Positions 18,866 through 28,115 of a stretch of 64,000 bases of DNA are shown here, in pieces. Numbering within the stretch: position 1 is the first letter of the stretch; the number at the start of each line of letters is the position of its first letter. The stretch is from Dyella mobilis (lineage in GTDB: Bacteria > Pseudomonadota > Gammaproteobacteria > Xanthomonadales > Rhodanobacteraceae): the NCBI RefSeq assembly GCF_016904945.1, contig NZ_JADIKF010000039.1, positions 434,001 to 498,000 of the forward strand, read 5' to 3'. Below the pieces are notes generated by a model, which was not told where the DNA came from, ran no database searches, and saw nothing but the letters and a program-made list of their open reading frames with translations. The position numbers and the translations under genes are program-made.

Positions 18866-18970
18866 TACCCGCTTTTCCGTCCGTCAGGGCGGGCAATCCG
18901 GCTCCTCTGGTCGCGGGGGAGTCAGTCTGGCTGCCGCGAGGCGGCTTTCCAAACTCAAGGCAATACTGAC

Positions 18971-19627
18971 ATGGCAAAGACTCATGAGATTCTGGCTCAG
19001 AGCCGCAAGGACGAGGGGAAAGGTGCGAGCCGCCGCCTGCGTCGCGCGGCTTTCGTGCCGGCCGTCGTTTACGGTGCGGGCCAGCCCGCTGAAAGCATCC
19101 AGATCGAGCACAACACCATCCTGCTCGCCGCCAAGCACGAGTGGTTCTTCTCCTCGGTGCTCGACCTGAACGTCGACGGCAAGGTGCAGAAGGTGCTGGT
19201 GCGCGACTGGCAGAAGCATCCGTTCAAGCAGCAGATGCTGCACATGGACTTCCTGCGCATCAACGAGAACGAAGCGATTCGCGTGAATGTGCCGCTGCAC
19301 TTCCTGAACCAGGAAAAGTCAGCCGCCGGCAAGACCGCTGGCGTGGTGATCTCGCACAACCTCAACGAAGTGGAAGTGTCCTGCCTGCCGAAGGATCTGC
19401 CGGAGTTCATCGAACTCGACCTGGTCGACCTCAAGCCTGGCGACATCGTTCACCTGTCGCAGCTCAAGCTGCCGGCCAACGTTGAAATTCCGGCCCTGCA
19501 CCTGGGCGCCGATCACGACGTGGCCGTGGTGACCGCTGCGTTCGTGCAGGAAGAAGTCGACGCGGCGCCGGCAGCCGAAGGTGCCGAAGCCGAGGCCAAG
19601 CCGGCCGGCGACGCCGCAAAGAAGTAA
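18971..19627 (+). CDS. rplY: 50S ribosomal protein L25/general stress protein Ctc
   Basis: The protein has 218 residues of the long Ctc/TL5 type. The N-terminal 5S rRNA-binding L25 domain is at about 1-95 (EGKGASRRLRRAAFVPAVVYG) and the beta-rich Ctc domain at about 96-190. A ~30-residue Ala/Glu/Lys-rich tail follows, likely disordered. ATG 18971 is chosen because MAKTHEI matches the family; the open frame extends upstream without homology. It lies between prs and pth. Confidence 0.95.
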   Translation: MAKTHEILAQSRKDEGKGASRRLRRAAFVPAVVYGAGQPAESIQIEHNTILLAAKHEWFFSSVLDLNVDGKVQKVLVRDWQKHPFKQQMLHMDFLRINENEAIRVNVPLHFLNQEKSAAGKTAGVVISHNLNEVEVSCLPKDLPEFIELDLVDLKPGDIVHLSQLKLPANVEIPALHLGADHDVAVVTAAFVQEEVDAAPAAEGAEAEAKPAGDAAKK

Positions 19628-19643
19628 GCCTTTGCTTGCCTTT

Positions 19644-19666
19644 CCCTCTCTCTGCGCGGGAGAGGG
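19644..19666. repeat. palindromic intergenic repeat copy 2
   Basis: CCCTCTC (19644-19650) pairs with GAGAGGG (19660-19666) in the rplY-pth spacer. It resembles the element after prs in composition and in its G-rich tail. Confidence 0.5.
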
Positions 19667-19689
19667 CGGGGTAGGTGGCTAACTGATAG

Positions 19690-20274
19690 ATGGCGGGTCT
19701 ACGACTCATTGTCGGACTGGGCAACCCCGGTACCGAATACCTCAGAACCCGGCACAATGCCGGGTTCTGGTTTGTTGACGCCCTGGCATCGGGGCAGGGC
19801 GAGCGCTTCGGTTTCGACGGCAAGCTGCACGGCGAAACCTGCAAGGTGCGCATCGGTGGCGAGCCGGTGTGGTTGCTGAAGCCCGCCACGTTCATGAACA
19901 AGAGCGGCATCGCTGTCGCCTCCGCGCTGCGCTATTACAAGATCGAGCCGGAAGAATGCCTCGTTGCACACGATGAGCTGGACCTTTCGGCTGGCACAGT
20001 ACGCTTGAAGTTCGATGGCGGTCATGGCGGCCAGAACGGCCTGCGCGACATCATCACGCACATCGGTCACGGCAAATTCCATCGTTTGCGCGTCGGCATC
20101 GGTCATCCCGGGCATCGCGACCAAGTGACGCCATGGGTGTTGGGTCGTCCCTCCGCCAAGGATGAAGACGCCATCATCGACGGCATTGGGCGGACGCTGG
20201 ACGTGTTGCCGCTGGCGGTTGATGGGCAATTCGACAAAGCGATGCAGCAGCTTCACACGCCCGAAAAACGTTAA
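19690..20274 (+). CDS. pth: peptidyl-tRNA hydrolase
   Basis: The protein has 194 residues. It frees tRNA from prematurely released peptidyl-tRNA. Seen are GLGNPGTEY with Asn12, the catalytic His22 in RTRHNAGFW, LLKPATFMNKSG, and HDELDLSAG with the conserved Asp. Length is normal. The rplY-pth-ychF order is a conserved translation cluster. Confidence 0.96.
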   Translation: MAGLRLIVGLGNPGTEYLRTRHNAGFWFVDALASGQGERFGFDGKLHGETCKVRIGGEPVWLLKPATFMNKSGIAVASALRYYKIEPEECLVAHDELDLSAGTVRLKFDGGHGGQNGLRDIITHIGHGKFHRLRVGIGHPGHRDQVTPWVLGRPSAKDEDAIIDGIGRTLDVLPLAVDGQFDKAMQQLHTPEKR

Positions 20275-20334
20275 ACGGTCGGCTGGGCGTTTTACCATTC
20301 CGTTCTCAGATTTCTTATTCCTGGACTTCGAACC

Positions 20335-21426
20335 ATGGGCATCAAATGCGGCATCGTCGGCCTGCCTAACGTCGGCAAATCCACCCTGTTCAACGCCTTG
20401 ACCAAGGCAGGCATTGCCGCGGCGAATTTCCCGTTCTGCACTATCGAGCCGAACGTTGGGGTGGTGCCGGTACCGGATGCGCGCCTGCAGGCGCTGTCGG
20501 ATATCGTCAATCCGCAGAAGGTCATTCCGACCGCGGTGGAATTTGTCGACATCGCGGGCCTGGTGGCTGGCGCATCGAAGGGCGAAGGGCTGGGCAATAA
20601 GTTCCTGGCGCACATCCGCGAAGTGGATGCGATCACTCACGTCGTGCGCTGTTTCGAACACAGCGACATCGTGCACGTGGCGGGCAAGGTCGATCCCATC
20701 GCGGATATCGAAACCATCGATACCGAGTTGGCGCTGGCCGACCTGGATTCGGTCGAGAAGGCACTGAACCGCGCCGAACGCGCAGCCAAGGCCAACGACA
20801 AAGAGGCTGTGGCCAAGAAGCCGGTGCTGCAGAAGCTTGCGGCCGGTCTCAATGAAGGCAAGAGCGCACGCAGCCTTGGCCTGGATGACGAAGAAAAAGC
20901 GCTCGTGCGCGATCTTTTCCTGCTTACCCTCAAGCCGCTGATGTACATCGCCAACGTGCGTGAAGACGGTTTTGAAAACAATCCGCATCTGGATGCCGTG
21001 CGTGCTCGTGCTGTCACGGAAGGGGCCGAGGTGGTGCCGGTATGCGCCGCGATCGAAGAAGAGATGGCTCAACTCGACGACGCCGATCGCGACGAATTCC
21101 TGAAGGATCTCGGCCTGGAAGAACCCGGCCTCAACCGCGTGATCCGCGCCGGTTACAAGTTGCTCAACCTGCAAACCTACTTCACCGCAGGCGTGAAGGA
21201 AGTGCGCGCCTGGACCATCAAGCGTGGCTTTACCGCACCGCAGGCGGCGGGGGTCATCCACACCGATTTTGAGCGCGGTTTCATCCGTGCCGAAACGGTG
21301 AGCTACGACGACTTCATCCAGTACAAGGGCGAGTCCGGTGCGGCGTCTGCGGGGCGTTTGCGCAAGGAAGGCAAGGATTACGTGGTGAAGGACGGCGACG
21401 TGCTGCACTTCCTGTTCAATGTGTAA
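20335..21426 (+). CDS. ychF: redox-regulated ATPase YchF (Obg-like)
   Basis: The protein has 363 residues. The N-terminal G domain has P-loop [15 protein letters not shown] (about 8-22), switch [20 protein letters not shown], and NVRED in place of the NKxD base-specificity motif, as in the ATP-preferring YchF/OLA1 group. The C-terminal TGS domain has [16 protein letters not shown]. It binds ribosomes and is linked to stress responses. It follows pth and is followed by a strong terminator. Confidence 0.96.
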   Translation: MGIKCGIVGLPNVGKSTLFNALTKAGIAAANFPFCTIEPNVGVVPVPDARLQALSDIVNPQKVIPTAVEFVDIAGLVAGASKGEGLGNKFLAHIREVDAITHVVRCFEHSDIVHVAGKVDPIADIETIDTELALADLDSVEKALNRAERAAKANDKEAVAKKPVLQKLAAGLNEGKSARSLGLDDEEKALVRDLFLLTLKPLMYIANVREDGFENNPHLDAVRARAVTEGAEVVPVCAAIEEEMAQLDDADRDEFLKDLGLEEPGLNRVIRAGYKLLNLQTYFTAGVKEVRAWTIKRGFTAPQAAGVIHTDFERGFIRAETVSYDDFIQYKGESGAASAGRLRKEGKDYVVKDGDVLHFLFNV

Positions 21427-21447
21427 TCGTCGATTTCGATAGCATCA

Positions 21448-21474
21448 AAGCCCCGCACTTGCGGGGCTTTTTTT
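21448..21474 (+). terminator. Rho-independent terminator after ychF
   Basis: AAGCCCCGC and GCGGGGCTT pair around ACTT and run into seven T residues, ending the prs-rplY-pth-ychF stretch. Confidence 0.93.
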
Positions 21475-21518
21475 ATGCGCAGATGCTGGCTGCACCTTAG
21501 ATGTGCCAGGGTGGGGCC

Positions 21519-22016
21519 ATGTCTCAACCGATTTTGAGGGTGCGGCTCGCGCGTCCGGACGATGCACCGGCGATCGCCGTCCTGATACGTCGCGTAGCGC
21601 GTCGCTGGATCCTGCCGGATCAGTCGCGCGAAGCTGGGCAGGCATTCATTTCCCGCATCAATGCGAAGTCCTTGCGCGAAAAAATCTGCACAGGCCAGCG
21701 TTTTTACCTGGGCTACCTGGCCGACGTGCTGGTGGGTGTTTCGGGCATGCGGGACGATTGTCACCTGGTCCATCTTTTCGTCGGGACGCGCTATCAGGGG
21801 CAGGGCATTGCCCGGCGCTTGTGGCAGCGAACCATGCGGGATGCCGTGCGCCGGGCCGGTACGCGCCGCTTTACGCTCAACGCCACGCGTTGTGGTGTGC
21901 CGGTGTATCTGCGACTGGGCTTTCGCGCGACGGGGCCTGAGCAGATTGCGCATCATGGCCTGCGCGTCACGCCGATGAAAATGATTCTGCCGACGCCGGG
22001 CCGCAAGCGGGCATAA
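21519..22016 (+). CDS. GNAT family N-acetyltransferase
   Basis: The protein has 165 residues from ATG 21519. The acetyl-CoA loop is in LFVGTRYQGQGIARRLWQ (about 86-103), with Gln-Gly-x-Gly-x-Ala. A C-terminal RLGFRATG segment is typical of the fold. Substrate unknown. It follows the ychF terminator and precedes a thioesterase gene by ~40 bases. It is not closely similar to the GNAT domain at 16244. Confidence 0.8.
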   Translation: MSQPILRVRLARPDDAPAIAVLIRRVARRWILPDQSREAGQAFISRINAKSLREKICTGQRFYLGYLADVLVGVSGMRDDCHLVHLFVGTRYQGQGIARRLWQRTMRDAVRRAGTRRFTLNATRCGVPVYLRLGFRATGPEQIAHHGLRVTPMKMILPTPGRKRA

Positions 22017-22056
22017 TGCAGCTTTCCGGCCGTTGATTCCGGATGTTGGAGATCGC

Positions 22057-22545
22057 ATGTCAGGCCAGCAGCACGAAGTGACTTTCCGTTTTCTTGCCCA
22101 GCCCACCGACGTCAATTTCGGCGGCAAGGTGCATGGCGGCATGGTGATGAAATGGATCGATCAGGCCGGCTATGCCTGCGCGGTGGGTTGGAGCGGGGCG
22201 TATTGCGTGACGGCGGCGGTCAGCGGCATCCAGTTCGTCAAGCCGATCCTGATTGGCGACTTGGTCAGTGTGCGGGCCAAGCTGATTCATACCGGCCGTT
22301 CCAGTATGCAGATGGCCGTGGATGTCCTGGCGCGCGACCTGCGCACGGGCGAGGAGCGCCTGGCGACCAGCTGCGTGATGGTGTTCGTGGCTTTGGACAA
22401 GCCGGATGGCAAGCCTACGCCGGTGCCGCAATGGACGCCGCGCGACGACAATGAGCGCCGCCTGCAAGAGAAGGCGCTGCATCTGCTGGAGCTCTCCAAG
22501 AGCATGGAGCAGCTGGTTGATACGCGCGGTGCCGGAAACGACTGA
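22057..22545 (+). CDS. acyl-CoA thioesterase (hotdog, YciA/ACOT-like)
   Basis: The protein has 162 residues from ATG 22057, seven bases after GGAG. The hotdog signature is in DVNFGGKVHGGMVMKWIDQAGY (about 19-40), with the conserved N-F-G-G-x-x-H-G-G and the following Asp. Family members hydrolyse acyl-CoA esters, usually as hexamers in the cytoplasm. The frame ends 62 bases before the tRNA promoter. Confidence 0.85.
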   Translation: MSGQQHEVTFRFLAQPTDVNFGGKVHGGMVMKWIDQAGYACAVGWSGAYCVTAAVSGIQFVKPILIGDLVSVRAKLIHTGRSSMQMAVDVLARDLRTGEERLATSCVMVFVALDKPDGKPTPVPQWTPRDDNERRLQEKALHLLELSKSMEQLVDTRGAGND

Positions 22546-22607
22546 GCAGCTTCATCGGTTTGATCGGAAAAAACTCGAAAAAACCGCTGTTCAGTGTCGT
22601 CAAGGTG

Positions 22608-22636
22608 TTGACACATACGCCTCCGATCCACACAAT
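22608..22636 (+). promoter_or_regulatory. sigma70-type promoter of the tRNA-tuf operon
   Basis: A consensus TTGACA (22608-22613) stands 17 bases before CACAAT (22631-22636). The predicted start near 22643 lies just before tRNA-Tyr at 22651. An A-rich stretch upstream (22567-22584) could be an UP element. Confidence 0.8.
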
Positions 22637-22650
22637 AGCCGTTCTTTGTT

Positions 22651-22736
22651 GGAGGGATACCCAAGCGGCCAACGGGGGCAGACTGTAAATCTGCTGGCTT
22701 ACGCCTTCGGTGGTTCGAATCCACCTCCCTCCACCA
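22651..22736 (+). tRNA. tRNA-Tyr (GTA)
   Basis: An 86-base class II tRNA with acceptor GGAGGGA/TCCCTCC, anticodon loop CTGTAAA (anticodon GTA), a long variable arm, and encoded ACCA end. Confidence 0.97.
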
Positions 22737-22831
22737 GTCACTGTCCAGGGTAACCGGGCGGTGCTGGAAAACAGGCTGCAAGGGCGAACGGAAGTACGCT
22801 GTTGCGGTTTGATTGACGAGTTCCGCGCAGG

Positions 22832-22905
<74 letters not shown>

Positions 22906-22930
22906 TTGATCTCGTCGCTGTGATTTTTTT

Positions 22931-23006
<76 letters not shown>

Positions 23007-23084
23007 CCGCATACGGCTTTCGCGGTATCGCCTGATCAACCAAGTTTCTTCATCACTCACTGACTCCATCGGGATCTAACGCTC

Positions 23085-24275
23085 ATGGCAAAGGGTAAAT
23101 TCGAACGCACCAAGCCGCACGTGAACGTGGGCACGATTGGTCACGTGGATCACGGCAAGACGACGCTGACGGCGGCGCTGACGAAGGTCGGTGCAGAGCG
23201 TTTTGGTGGTGAATTCAAGGCGTACGACGCGATCGACGCAGCGCCGGAAGAGAAGGCGCGCGGCATCACGATCTCGACGGCGCACGTGGAATACGAATCG
23301 CCGAACCGCCACTACGCACACGTGGACTGCCCGGGCCACGCCGACTACGTGAAGAACATGATCACGGGTGCGGCGCAGATGGACGGCGCGATCCTGGTGT
23401 GCTCGGCCGCTGACGGCCCGATGCCGCAGACGCGCGAACACATCCTGCTGTCGCGCCAGGTGGGCGTGCCGTACATTGTCGTGTTCCTGAACAAGGCCGA
23501 CATGGTGGACGACGCCGAGCTGCTGGAGCTGGTGGAGATGGAAGTGCGTGAACTTCTGTCCAAGTACGAATTCCCGGGCGACGACACCCCGATCGTTCAT
23601 GGTTCGGCCAAGCTGGCGCTGGAAGGCGACCAGTCGGAAATCGGCGTGCCGGCGATCATCAAGCTGGTGGACGCGCTGGACAGCTACATTCCGGAGCCGG
23701 TGCGCGTGCTGGACAAGGCATTCCTGATGCCGGTGGAAGACGTGTTCTCGATCTCCGGCCGCGGTACGGTGGTGACCGGTCGCGTGGAGACGGGCATCAT
23801 CAAGGTCGGTGACGAAATCGAAATCGTGGGCCTGAAGCCGACGGTGAAGACGACGGTGACCGGCGTTGAAATGTTCCGCAAGCTGCTGGATCAGGGTCAG
23901 GCGGGCGACAACGTGGGCCTGCTGTTGCGCGGCACGAAGCGTGAAGACGTGGAGCGCGGCCAGGTGCTGGCCAAGCCGGGTTCGATCACCCCGCACACCG
24001 AGTTCGAAGGCGAGATCTACGTGCTGTCGAAGGAAGAAGGTGGTCGTCACACCCCGTTCTTCAGCAACTACCGTCCGCAGTTCTACTTCCGCACCACCGA
24101 CGTGACCGGCGCGATCAAGCTGCCGGAAGGCGTTGAAATGGTGATGCCGGGCGACAACGTGAAGATCTCGGTGACGCTGATTGCCCCGATCGCGATGACC
24201 GAAGGCCTGCGTTTCGCGATCCGCGAAGGTGGCCGCACGGTCGGCGCCGGCGTCGTCGCCAAGATCACCAAGTAA
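23085..24275 (+). CDS. tuf: elongation factor Tu (copy 1, tufB position)
   Basis: The protein has 396 residues. It carries aminoacyl-tRNA to the ribosome with GTP. Motifs: P-loop GHVDHGKTT, switch [11 protein letters not shown], base recognition NKADMVDD, and domains 2 and 3 to the C-terminal VVAKITK. It lies in the tRNA-Tyr-Gly-Thr-tuf-tRNA-Trp-secE-nusG order. The second copy at 40204 encodes the same protein; I found only two synonymous differences (24200 and 24215), which implies recent gene conversion. Confidence 0.98.
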   Translation: MAKGKFERTKPHVNVGTIGHVDHGKTTLTAALTKVGAERFGGEFKAYDAIDAAPEEKARGITISTAHVEYESPNRHYAHVDCPGHADYVKNMITGAAQMDGAILVCSAADGPMPQTREHILLSRQVGVPYIVVFLNKADMVDDAELLELVEMEVRELLSKYEFPGDDTPIVHGSAKLALEGDQSEIGVPAIIKLVDALDSYIPEPVRVLDKAFLMPVEDVFSISGRGTVVTGRVETGIIKVGDEIEIVGLKPTVKTTVTGVEMFRKLLDQGQAGDNVGLLLRGTKREDVERGQVLAKPGSITPHTEFEGEIYVLSKEEGGRHTPFFSNYRPQFYFRTTDVTGAIKLPEGVEMVMPGDNVKISVTLIAPIAMTEGLRFAIREGGRTVGAGVVAKITK

Positions 24276-24286
24276 GCAGTAAAATG

Positions 24287-24396
24287 GGAAGTCGCCCGTG
24301 ATGCGGGCTGTAAAGCGCGAGGGCGGGGCATCCGCCAGGCCCTTGCAGCGCAAAGCGCAGCTTTACGGCAGGCAAAGCGAGCGACTTCACTTTTAA
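24287..24396 (+). other. highly structured tuf-tRNA-Trp spacer
   Basis: The spacer folds by eye into nested helices. P1 is GAAGTCGC 24288-24295 with GCGACTTC 24381-24388. P2 is 24307-24316 with 24360-24369 (10 pairs, one G-U). Inside P2 lie P3 (GCGAGGGC 24317-24324 with GCCCTTGC 24339-24346) and P4 (GCGC-AAA-GCGC, 24348-24358). A small CCG/CGG hairpin (24296-24306) lies between P1 and P2. A short T-rich run (24390-24397) follows. It may be a processing site or leaky terminator between tuf and the tRNA. Confidence 0.55.
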
Positions 24397-24408
24397 TTAC
24401 CAGAACGT

Positions 24409-24484
<76 letters not shown>

Positions 24485-24551
24485 TCTTTTTTCGAGGAAC
24501 GATGGCGGGTGTGTCGTTGCGGGCCCAGGGGCCGGTCGATTCATCCGTACG

Positions 24552-24950
24552 ATGCGCATGAATACCAAGGCTGAACAGACCAAAGGCACGAGCGGCGCCG
24601 ATATCGGCAAGCTAGTGCTGGCCGTGCTGGTGCTGGCGGCCGGCATCGTCGGATACACCTATCTCGGCAACACCGGGGCGTCTTCGCCGGTGCGCCTGAT
24701 CACCATCCTGCTGGCTGTGATCGTGGCGGTGGCTATTGCCGCATTCACCGGTCCGGGCCGGCGCGCCCGCCATTTCATGGCGGAATCGCAGTTCGAAATG
24801 CGCAAGGTTGTCTGGCCCACGCGTGACGAAACCATCAAGACTACCGGCGTCATCATGGTCGTAGTGGTCGTTTTGTCGATCTTGCTGGGACTTATTGATC
24901 TTTTCCTGAAGTCGGTCGTGCTCGACTGGCTGCTCAAGCTGGGTTCGTGA
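24552..24950 (+). CDS. secE: preprotein translocase subunit SecE
   Basis: The protein has 132 residues with three transmembrane helices (about 20-40, 47-66 and 100-125), the long gammaproteobacterial form. The conserved amphipathic region before the last helix has [17 protein letters not shown]. SecE clamps SecY in the inner membrane protein channel. An internal ATG at 24558 is also possible. secE-nusG follows tRNA-Trp, probably in one transcript from the tRNA promoter. Confidence 0.95.
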   Translation: MRMNTKAEQTKGTSGADIGKLVLAVLVLAAGIVGYTYLGNTGASSPVRLITILLAVIVAVAIAAFTGPGRRARHFMAESQFEMRKVVWPTRDETIKTTGVIMVVVVVLSILLGLIDLFLKSVVLDWLLKLGS

Positions 24951-24960
24951 GGAGCGTGCG

Positions 24961-25521
24961 ATGAGCAAGCGTTGGTATGTCGTCCATGCCTATTCCGGCT
25001 TCGAAAACCAGGTGAAGAAGGCGCTGGTGGAGCGCATCGCGCGCACCGGTATGGAAGAGAAGTTCGGCGAAGTGCTGGTACCCACCGAAGAAGTGGTGGA
25101 AATGCGCAGCGGCCAGAAGCGCCGCAGCGAGCGCAAATTCTTCCCGGGCTATGTGCTGGTGCAGATCGAGACCGATACCGAGGGCAAGGCCCCGCGTATC
25201 GATGACGAATGCTGGCATCTGGTGAAGGAAACTCCGAAGGTCATGGGGTTTATCGGCGGCACCGCCGATCGGCCGTTGCCCATTCGCGACAGCGAAGCGG
25301 ACACCATTCTCAGCCGCGTCCGCGAGGGCGTGGAAAAGCCCAAGCCTAAGGTGCTGTTCGAGCCAGGCGAGATGGTTCGCGTCACCGATGGTCCGTTCAA
25401 CGACTTCAACGGCGTGGTCGAGGAAGTCAACTACGAAAAGAGCCGCCTCCGCGTGGCGGTGCTGATTTTCGGCCGCTCAACCCCGGTCGAGCTGGAGTTC
25501 GGGCAGGTCGAGAAGGCCTAA
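24961..25521 (+). CDS. nusG: transcription termination/antitermination factor NusG
   Basis: The protein has 186 residues. The N-terminal NGN domain starts [18 protein letters not shown] and contains FFPGYVLVQ. The C-terminal KOW domain has [23 protein letters not shown]. NusG binds the RNA polymerase clamp, aids processivity, and contacts Rho or ribosomal S10 through KOW. It starts 11 bases after secE. Confidence 0.97.
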   Translation: MSKRWYVVHAYSGFENQVKKALVERIARTGMEEKFGEVLVPTEEVVEMRSGQKRRSERKFFPGYVLVQIETDTEGKAPRIDDECWHLVKETPKVMGFIGGTADRPLPIRDSEADTILSRVREGVEKPKPKVLFEPGEMVRVTDGPFNDFNGVVEEVNYEKSRLRVAVLIFGRSTPVELEFGQVEKA

Positions 25522-25542
25522 AACGGCTTTTCGGCACAGGGC

Positions 25543-25571
25543 TTGCTTAAAGCCCCTTTCATCTCTAAACT
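25543..25571 (+). promoter_or_regulatory. promoter of the rplKA(JL) operon
   Basis: TTGCTT (25543-25548) and TAAACT (25566-25571) are separated by 17 bases, placing a start near 25578. The promoter sits just after the nusG stop and before the rplK leader. Confidence 0.7.
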
Positions 25572-25579
25572 ACGCGGTT

Positions 25580-25606
25580 CACGCCGGGGTCTTTTGACTC
25601 GGCGTG
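25580..25606 (+). promoter_or_regulatory. rplK leader hairpin, possible L1 feedback site
   Basis: CACGCCG (25580-25586) pairs with CGGCGTG (25600-25606) right after the predicted transcription start. In E. coli, L1 represses the L11 operon by binding its leader; this hairpin is the obvious candidate, but I could not match the L1 consensus fold with certainty. Confidence 0.4.
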
Positions 25607-25705
25607 TCCGTATTTCTGGATTTCGCAGGATCGCGAGGTCCCCTCCCACCAGGGATTGTGCACAGCGAGGAGCCGCAAGGCGCTTGAACTCGCGAGGAAA
25701 CTCCA

Positions 25706-26134
25706 ATGGCAAAGAAAGTTGTCGGTTATATCAAGCTGCAGGTCAAGGCCGGTCAGGCCAACCCGTCGCCGCCCGTGGGCCCGGCCCTCGGTCAGCGCGG
25801 CCTGAATATCATGGAATTCTGCAAGGCGTTCAATGCAGCCACGCAGAAGATGGAGCCGGGTCTGCCGATCCCGGTGATCATCACCGCCTACTCGGACCGT
25901 AGCTTCACCTTTATCACCAAGACCCCGCCGGCCTCCGTGCTGATCAAGAAGGTCACCGGTATCGCCAAGGGCTCGTCCAAGCCGAACACCGACAAGGTGG
26001 GCAAGATCAGCCGCAAGCAGCTGGAAGACGTTGCGAAGCAGAAAGAGCCGGATCTGACGGCTGCCGATCTGGACGCCGCGGTGCGCACCATTGCCGGTAG
26101 CGCCCGCAGCATGGGTTTTGTGGTGGAGGGCTAA
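25706..26134 (+). CDS. rplK: 50S ribosomal protein L11
   Basis: The protein has 142 residues, the normal length. The N-terminal domain has [20 protein letters not shown] and the C-terminal rRNA-binding domain ends [10 protein letters not shown]11 binds the GTPase-associated centre of 23S rRNA and is the target region of thiostrepton. AGGAAAC precedes the ATG. It is the first gene of the rplKA unit. Confidence 0.98.
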   Translation: MAKKVVGYIKLQVKAGQANPSPPVGPALGQRGLNIMEFCKAFNAATQKMEPGLPIPVIITAYSDRSFTFITKTPPASVLIKKVTGIAKGSSKPNTDKVGKISRKQLEDVAKQKEPDLTAADLDAAVRTIAGSARSMGFVVEG

Positions 26135-26138
26135 GAAC

Positions 26139-26849
26139 ATGGCAAAGCTCACGAAGCGTATGAAGGCCGCCCAGGCGGCAGTGCAGCCGGGCAAGATCTA
26201 CGGCCTGGAAGAAGCCCTCAAGATCGTCAAGGACAACGCCAAGGCCAAGTTCGCCGAGTCGGTGGACGTGGCGGTGCGTCTGGGCATCGATGCGAAGAAG
26301 TCCGACCAGGGCGTGCGCGGCTCCTCGCTGCTGCCGCACGGCACCGGCAAGACCGTCAAGGTTGCGGTGTTCTGCCCGGCCGGTGAAAAGGCCGAAGCCG
26401 CCAAGGCGGCCGGCGCCGATGCCGTCGGCATGGACGACCTGGCCGAGCGCATGCAGGCCGGTGATCTCGACTTCGGTCGCGTGATCGCTACGCCGGACGC
26501 CATGCGCGTGGTCGGTAAGCTGGGTCAGCTGCTCGGCCCCCGTGGCCTGATGCCGAACCCGAAGGACGGCTCGGTCACCGCCGACGTCGTCACGGCCGTC
26601 AAGAACGCCAAGGCAGGCCAGGTGAAGTTCCGTAACGACAAGGCGGGCATCATCCACGCCACCATCGGCAAGGCCAGTTTTGAAGCCAACCAGTTGGCCG
26701 ACAACCTGAACGCGCTGATCGGCGATCTGCTGAAGGCCAAGCCGGCCACGGCCAAGGGCCAGTTCCTGCAGAAGATCGCGCTGTCCAGCACGATGGGCGT
26801 GGGCGTGCCGGTCGATACCTCGACCCTGTCTGCGACCTCGGCCAAGTAA
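26139..26849 (+). CDS. rplA: 50S ribosomal protein L1
   Basis: The protein has 236 residues from ATG 26139, five bases after rplK. Signatures are [36 protein letters not shown] and the [13 protein letters not shown] strand. L1 forms the mobile L1 stalk near the E site and in relatives represses its own operon. The frame is open further upstream but that part overlaps rplK. Confidence 0.98.
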   Translation: MAKLTKRMKAAQAAVQPGKIYGLEEALKIVKDNAKAKFAESVDVAVRLGIDAKKSDQGVRGSSLLPHGTGKTVKVAVFCPAGEKAEAAKAAGADAVGMDDLAERMQAGDLDFGRVIATPDAMRVVGKLGQLLGPRGLMPNPKDGSVTADVVTAVKNAKAGQVKFRNDKAGIIHATIGKASFEANQLADNLNALIGDLLKAKPATAKGQFLQKIALSSTMGVGVPVDTSTLSATSAK

Positions 26850-27172
26850 CAAGTTCAAGTCCTGCGTGGAGATCGTTTTCCGCGCAGGCAGTTTTTGAGG
26901 GTAGCCCCGGCTTCGGCCGGAGCCGCCGTCAAAGACCGCAGGCGCGACCAGCGCGCGACGACGACGGGCAGGGAGCTCGATCTGGCAAAGGAATCGCCGT
27001 CGCCGCCAACGGGGTCGCTTAAATCACCAGCCTGCGTAGATGGTGCTGCCCCTTCTGGAATTGCTCTGGAAAGGCCACCACCCGGGACCTCGAGTCCCCG
27101 ATGTCAAGGACGGCATCGCTCAGGACCGCACGCGGCAGGAGCCGTAAGCGGAGTTCACAAGAGGAGTGAAAC
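26850..27172 (+). promoter_or_regulatory. rplJ (L10) leader region
   Basis: This 323-base stretch holds no gene. It starts with the hairpin and T-run at 26861-26896 and continues as a GC-rich, structured region to AGAGGAG before rplJ. Position and length match the L10 leader, where the L10-L7/L12 complex represses translation in other bacteria. I did not resolve the consensus fold or a clear promoter. Confidence 0.5.
26861..26896 (+). terminator. terminator/attenuator after rplA
   Basis: CCTGCG (26861-26866) pairs with CGCAGG (26883-26888), extended by GGA/TTCC pairing, and is followed by GCAG and five T residues. It could reduce read-through from rplKA into rplJL-rpoBC. Confidence 0.6.
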
Positions 27173-27697
27173 ATGGCTCTGAATCTCTCTCAGAAGCAAG
27201 AAGTAGTCGCCGAACTGGCTGAAATCGCCGCGAAGGCTCACTCCTTGGTCGCTGCCGAGTATGCAGGCACCACGGTCGAACAGATGACCGCGATGCGCAA
27301 GAAGGCTCGCGAATCCGGCGTTTTCTTGAAAGTTGTCAAGAATACGCTCGCCGCGCGCGCTGTGGCTGGTACCGAGTTCGAGGTCGTCAAGGACGCCCTG
27401 ACCGGTCCGCTGCTGTATGCATTCTCGACGGAAGAACCCGGCGCTGCCGGTCGTCTGATCAAGGAATTCGCCAAGAGCAACGACAAGCTGAAGGCGAAAG
27501 TTGTATCGGTGGAAGGCAAGTTGCTGCCGGCTGCGCACGTTGAAGTGCTGGCCTCGCTGCCGACCCGCGAACAGGCACTGGCCATGCTGGCCCGCGTGCT
27601 GGCCGAACCCGCTGCGATGTTTGCCCGCGCCGTCAAGGCCGTGGCCGACAAGCAGGGTGGTGGCGAAGCCGCACCGGCCGAAGCCGAGTCCGCCTAA
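27173..27697 (+). CDS. rplJ: 50S ribosomal protein L10
   Basis: The protein has 174 residues. The N-terminal rRNA-binding part has [31 protein letters not shown] and [10 protein letters not shown]; the C-terminal helix that binds L7/L12 dimers ends in an Ala/Glu-rich tail. L10 anchors the L7/L12 stalk. AGAGGAG precedes the ATG, and rplL follows after 46 bases. Confidence 0.97.
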   Translation: MALNLSQKQEVVAELAEIAAKAHSLVAAEYAGTTVEQMTAMRKKARESGVFLKVVKNTLAARAVAGTEFEVVKDALTGPLLYAFSTEEPGAAGRLIKEFAKSNDKLKAKVVSVEGKLLPAAHVEVLASLPTREQALAMLARVLAEPAAMFARAVKAVADKQGGGEAAPAEAESA

Positions 27698-27743
27698 GTT
27701 CGACGCCGATCTAAACCGAATCCATTTCCAGAGGTAAATCAAA

Positions 27744-28115
27744 ATGTCCCTTTCCAACGAACAGATCGTTGAAGCCGTTGCCGCCAAGTCGCTCATGGAA
27801 GTGATGGAGCTGGTCAAGGCCATCGAAGAAAAGTTTGGCGTGTCCGCCGCTGCCCCGGTTGCCGTGGCTGCTGGTCCGGCCGCTGCCGGCCCGGCTGCTG
27901 AAGAGCAGACCGAATTCGACGTCATCCTGAAGAGCGCCGGCGACAAGAAGGTCGACGTGATCAAGGCCGTCCGCGCCATCACCGGCCTGGGCCTGAAGGA
28001 AGCGAAGGACCTGACCGAAGCCGGTGGCGTCGTGAAGGAAGCCGCTTCGAAGGATGATGCTGCGAAGTTCAAGAAGGACCTCGAAGCTGCCGGCGCCACG
28101 GTCGAACTGAAGTAA
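27744..28115 (+). CDS. rplL: 50S ribosomal protein L7/L12
   Basis: The protein has 123 residues. The N-terminal dimerisation helices (about 1-35) are followed by an Ala/Pro/Gly-rich hinge (about 36-52) and the globular C-terminal domain with [14 protein letters not shown] and [20 protein letters not shown]. It recruits translation GTPases to the ribosome. AGAGG precedes the ATG. Confidence 0.98.
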   Translation: MSLSNEQIVEAVAAKSLMEVMELVKAIEEKFGVSAAAPVAVAAGPAAAGPAAEEQTEFDVILKSAGDKKVDVIKAVRAITGLGLKEAKDLTEAGGVVKEAASKDDAAKFKKDLEAAGATVELK

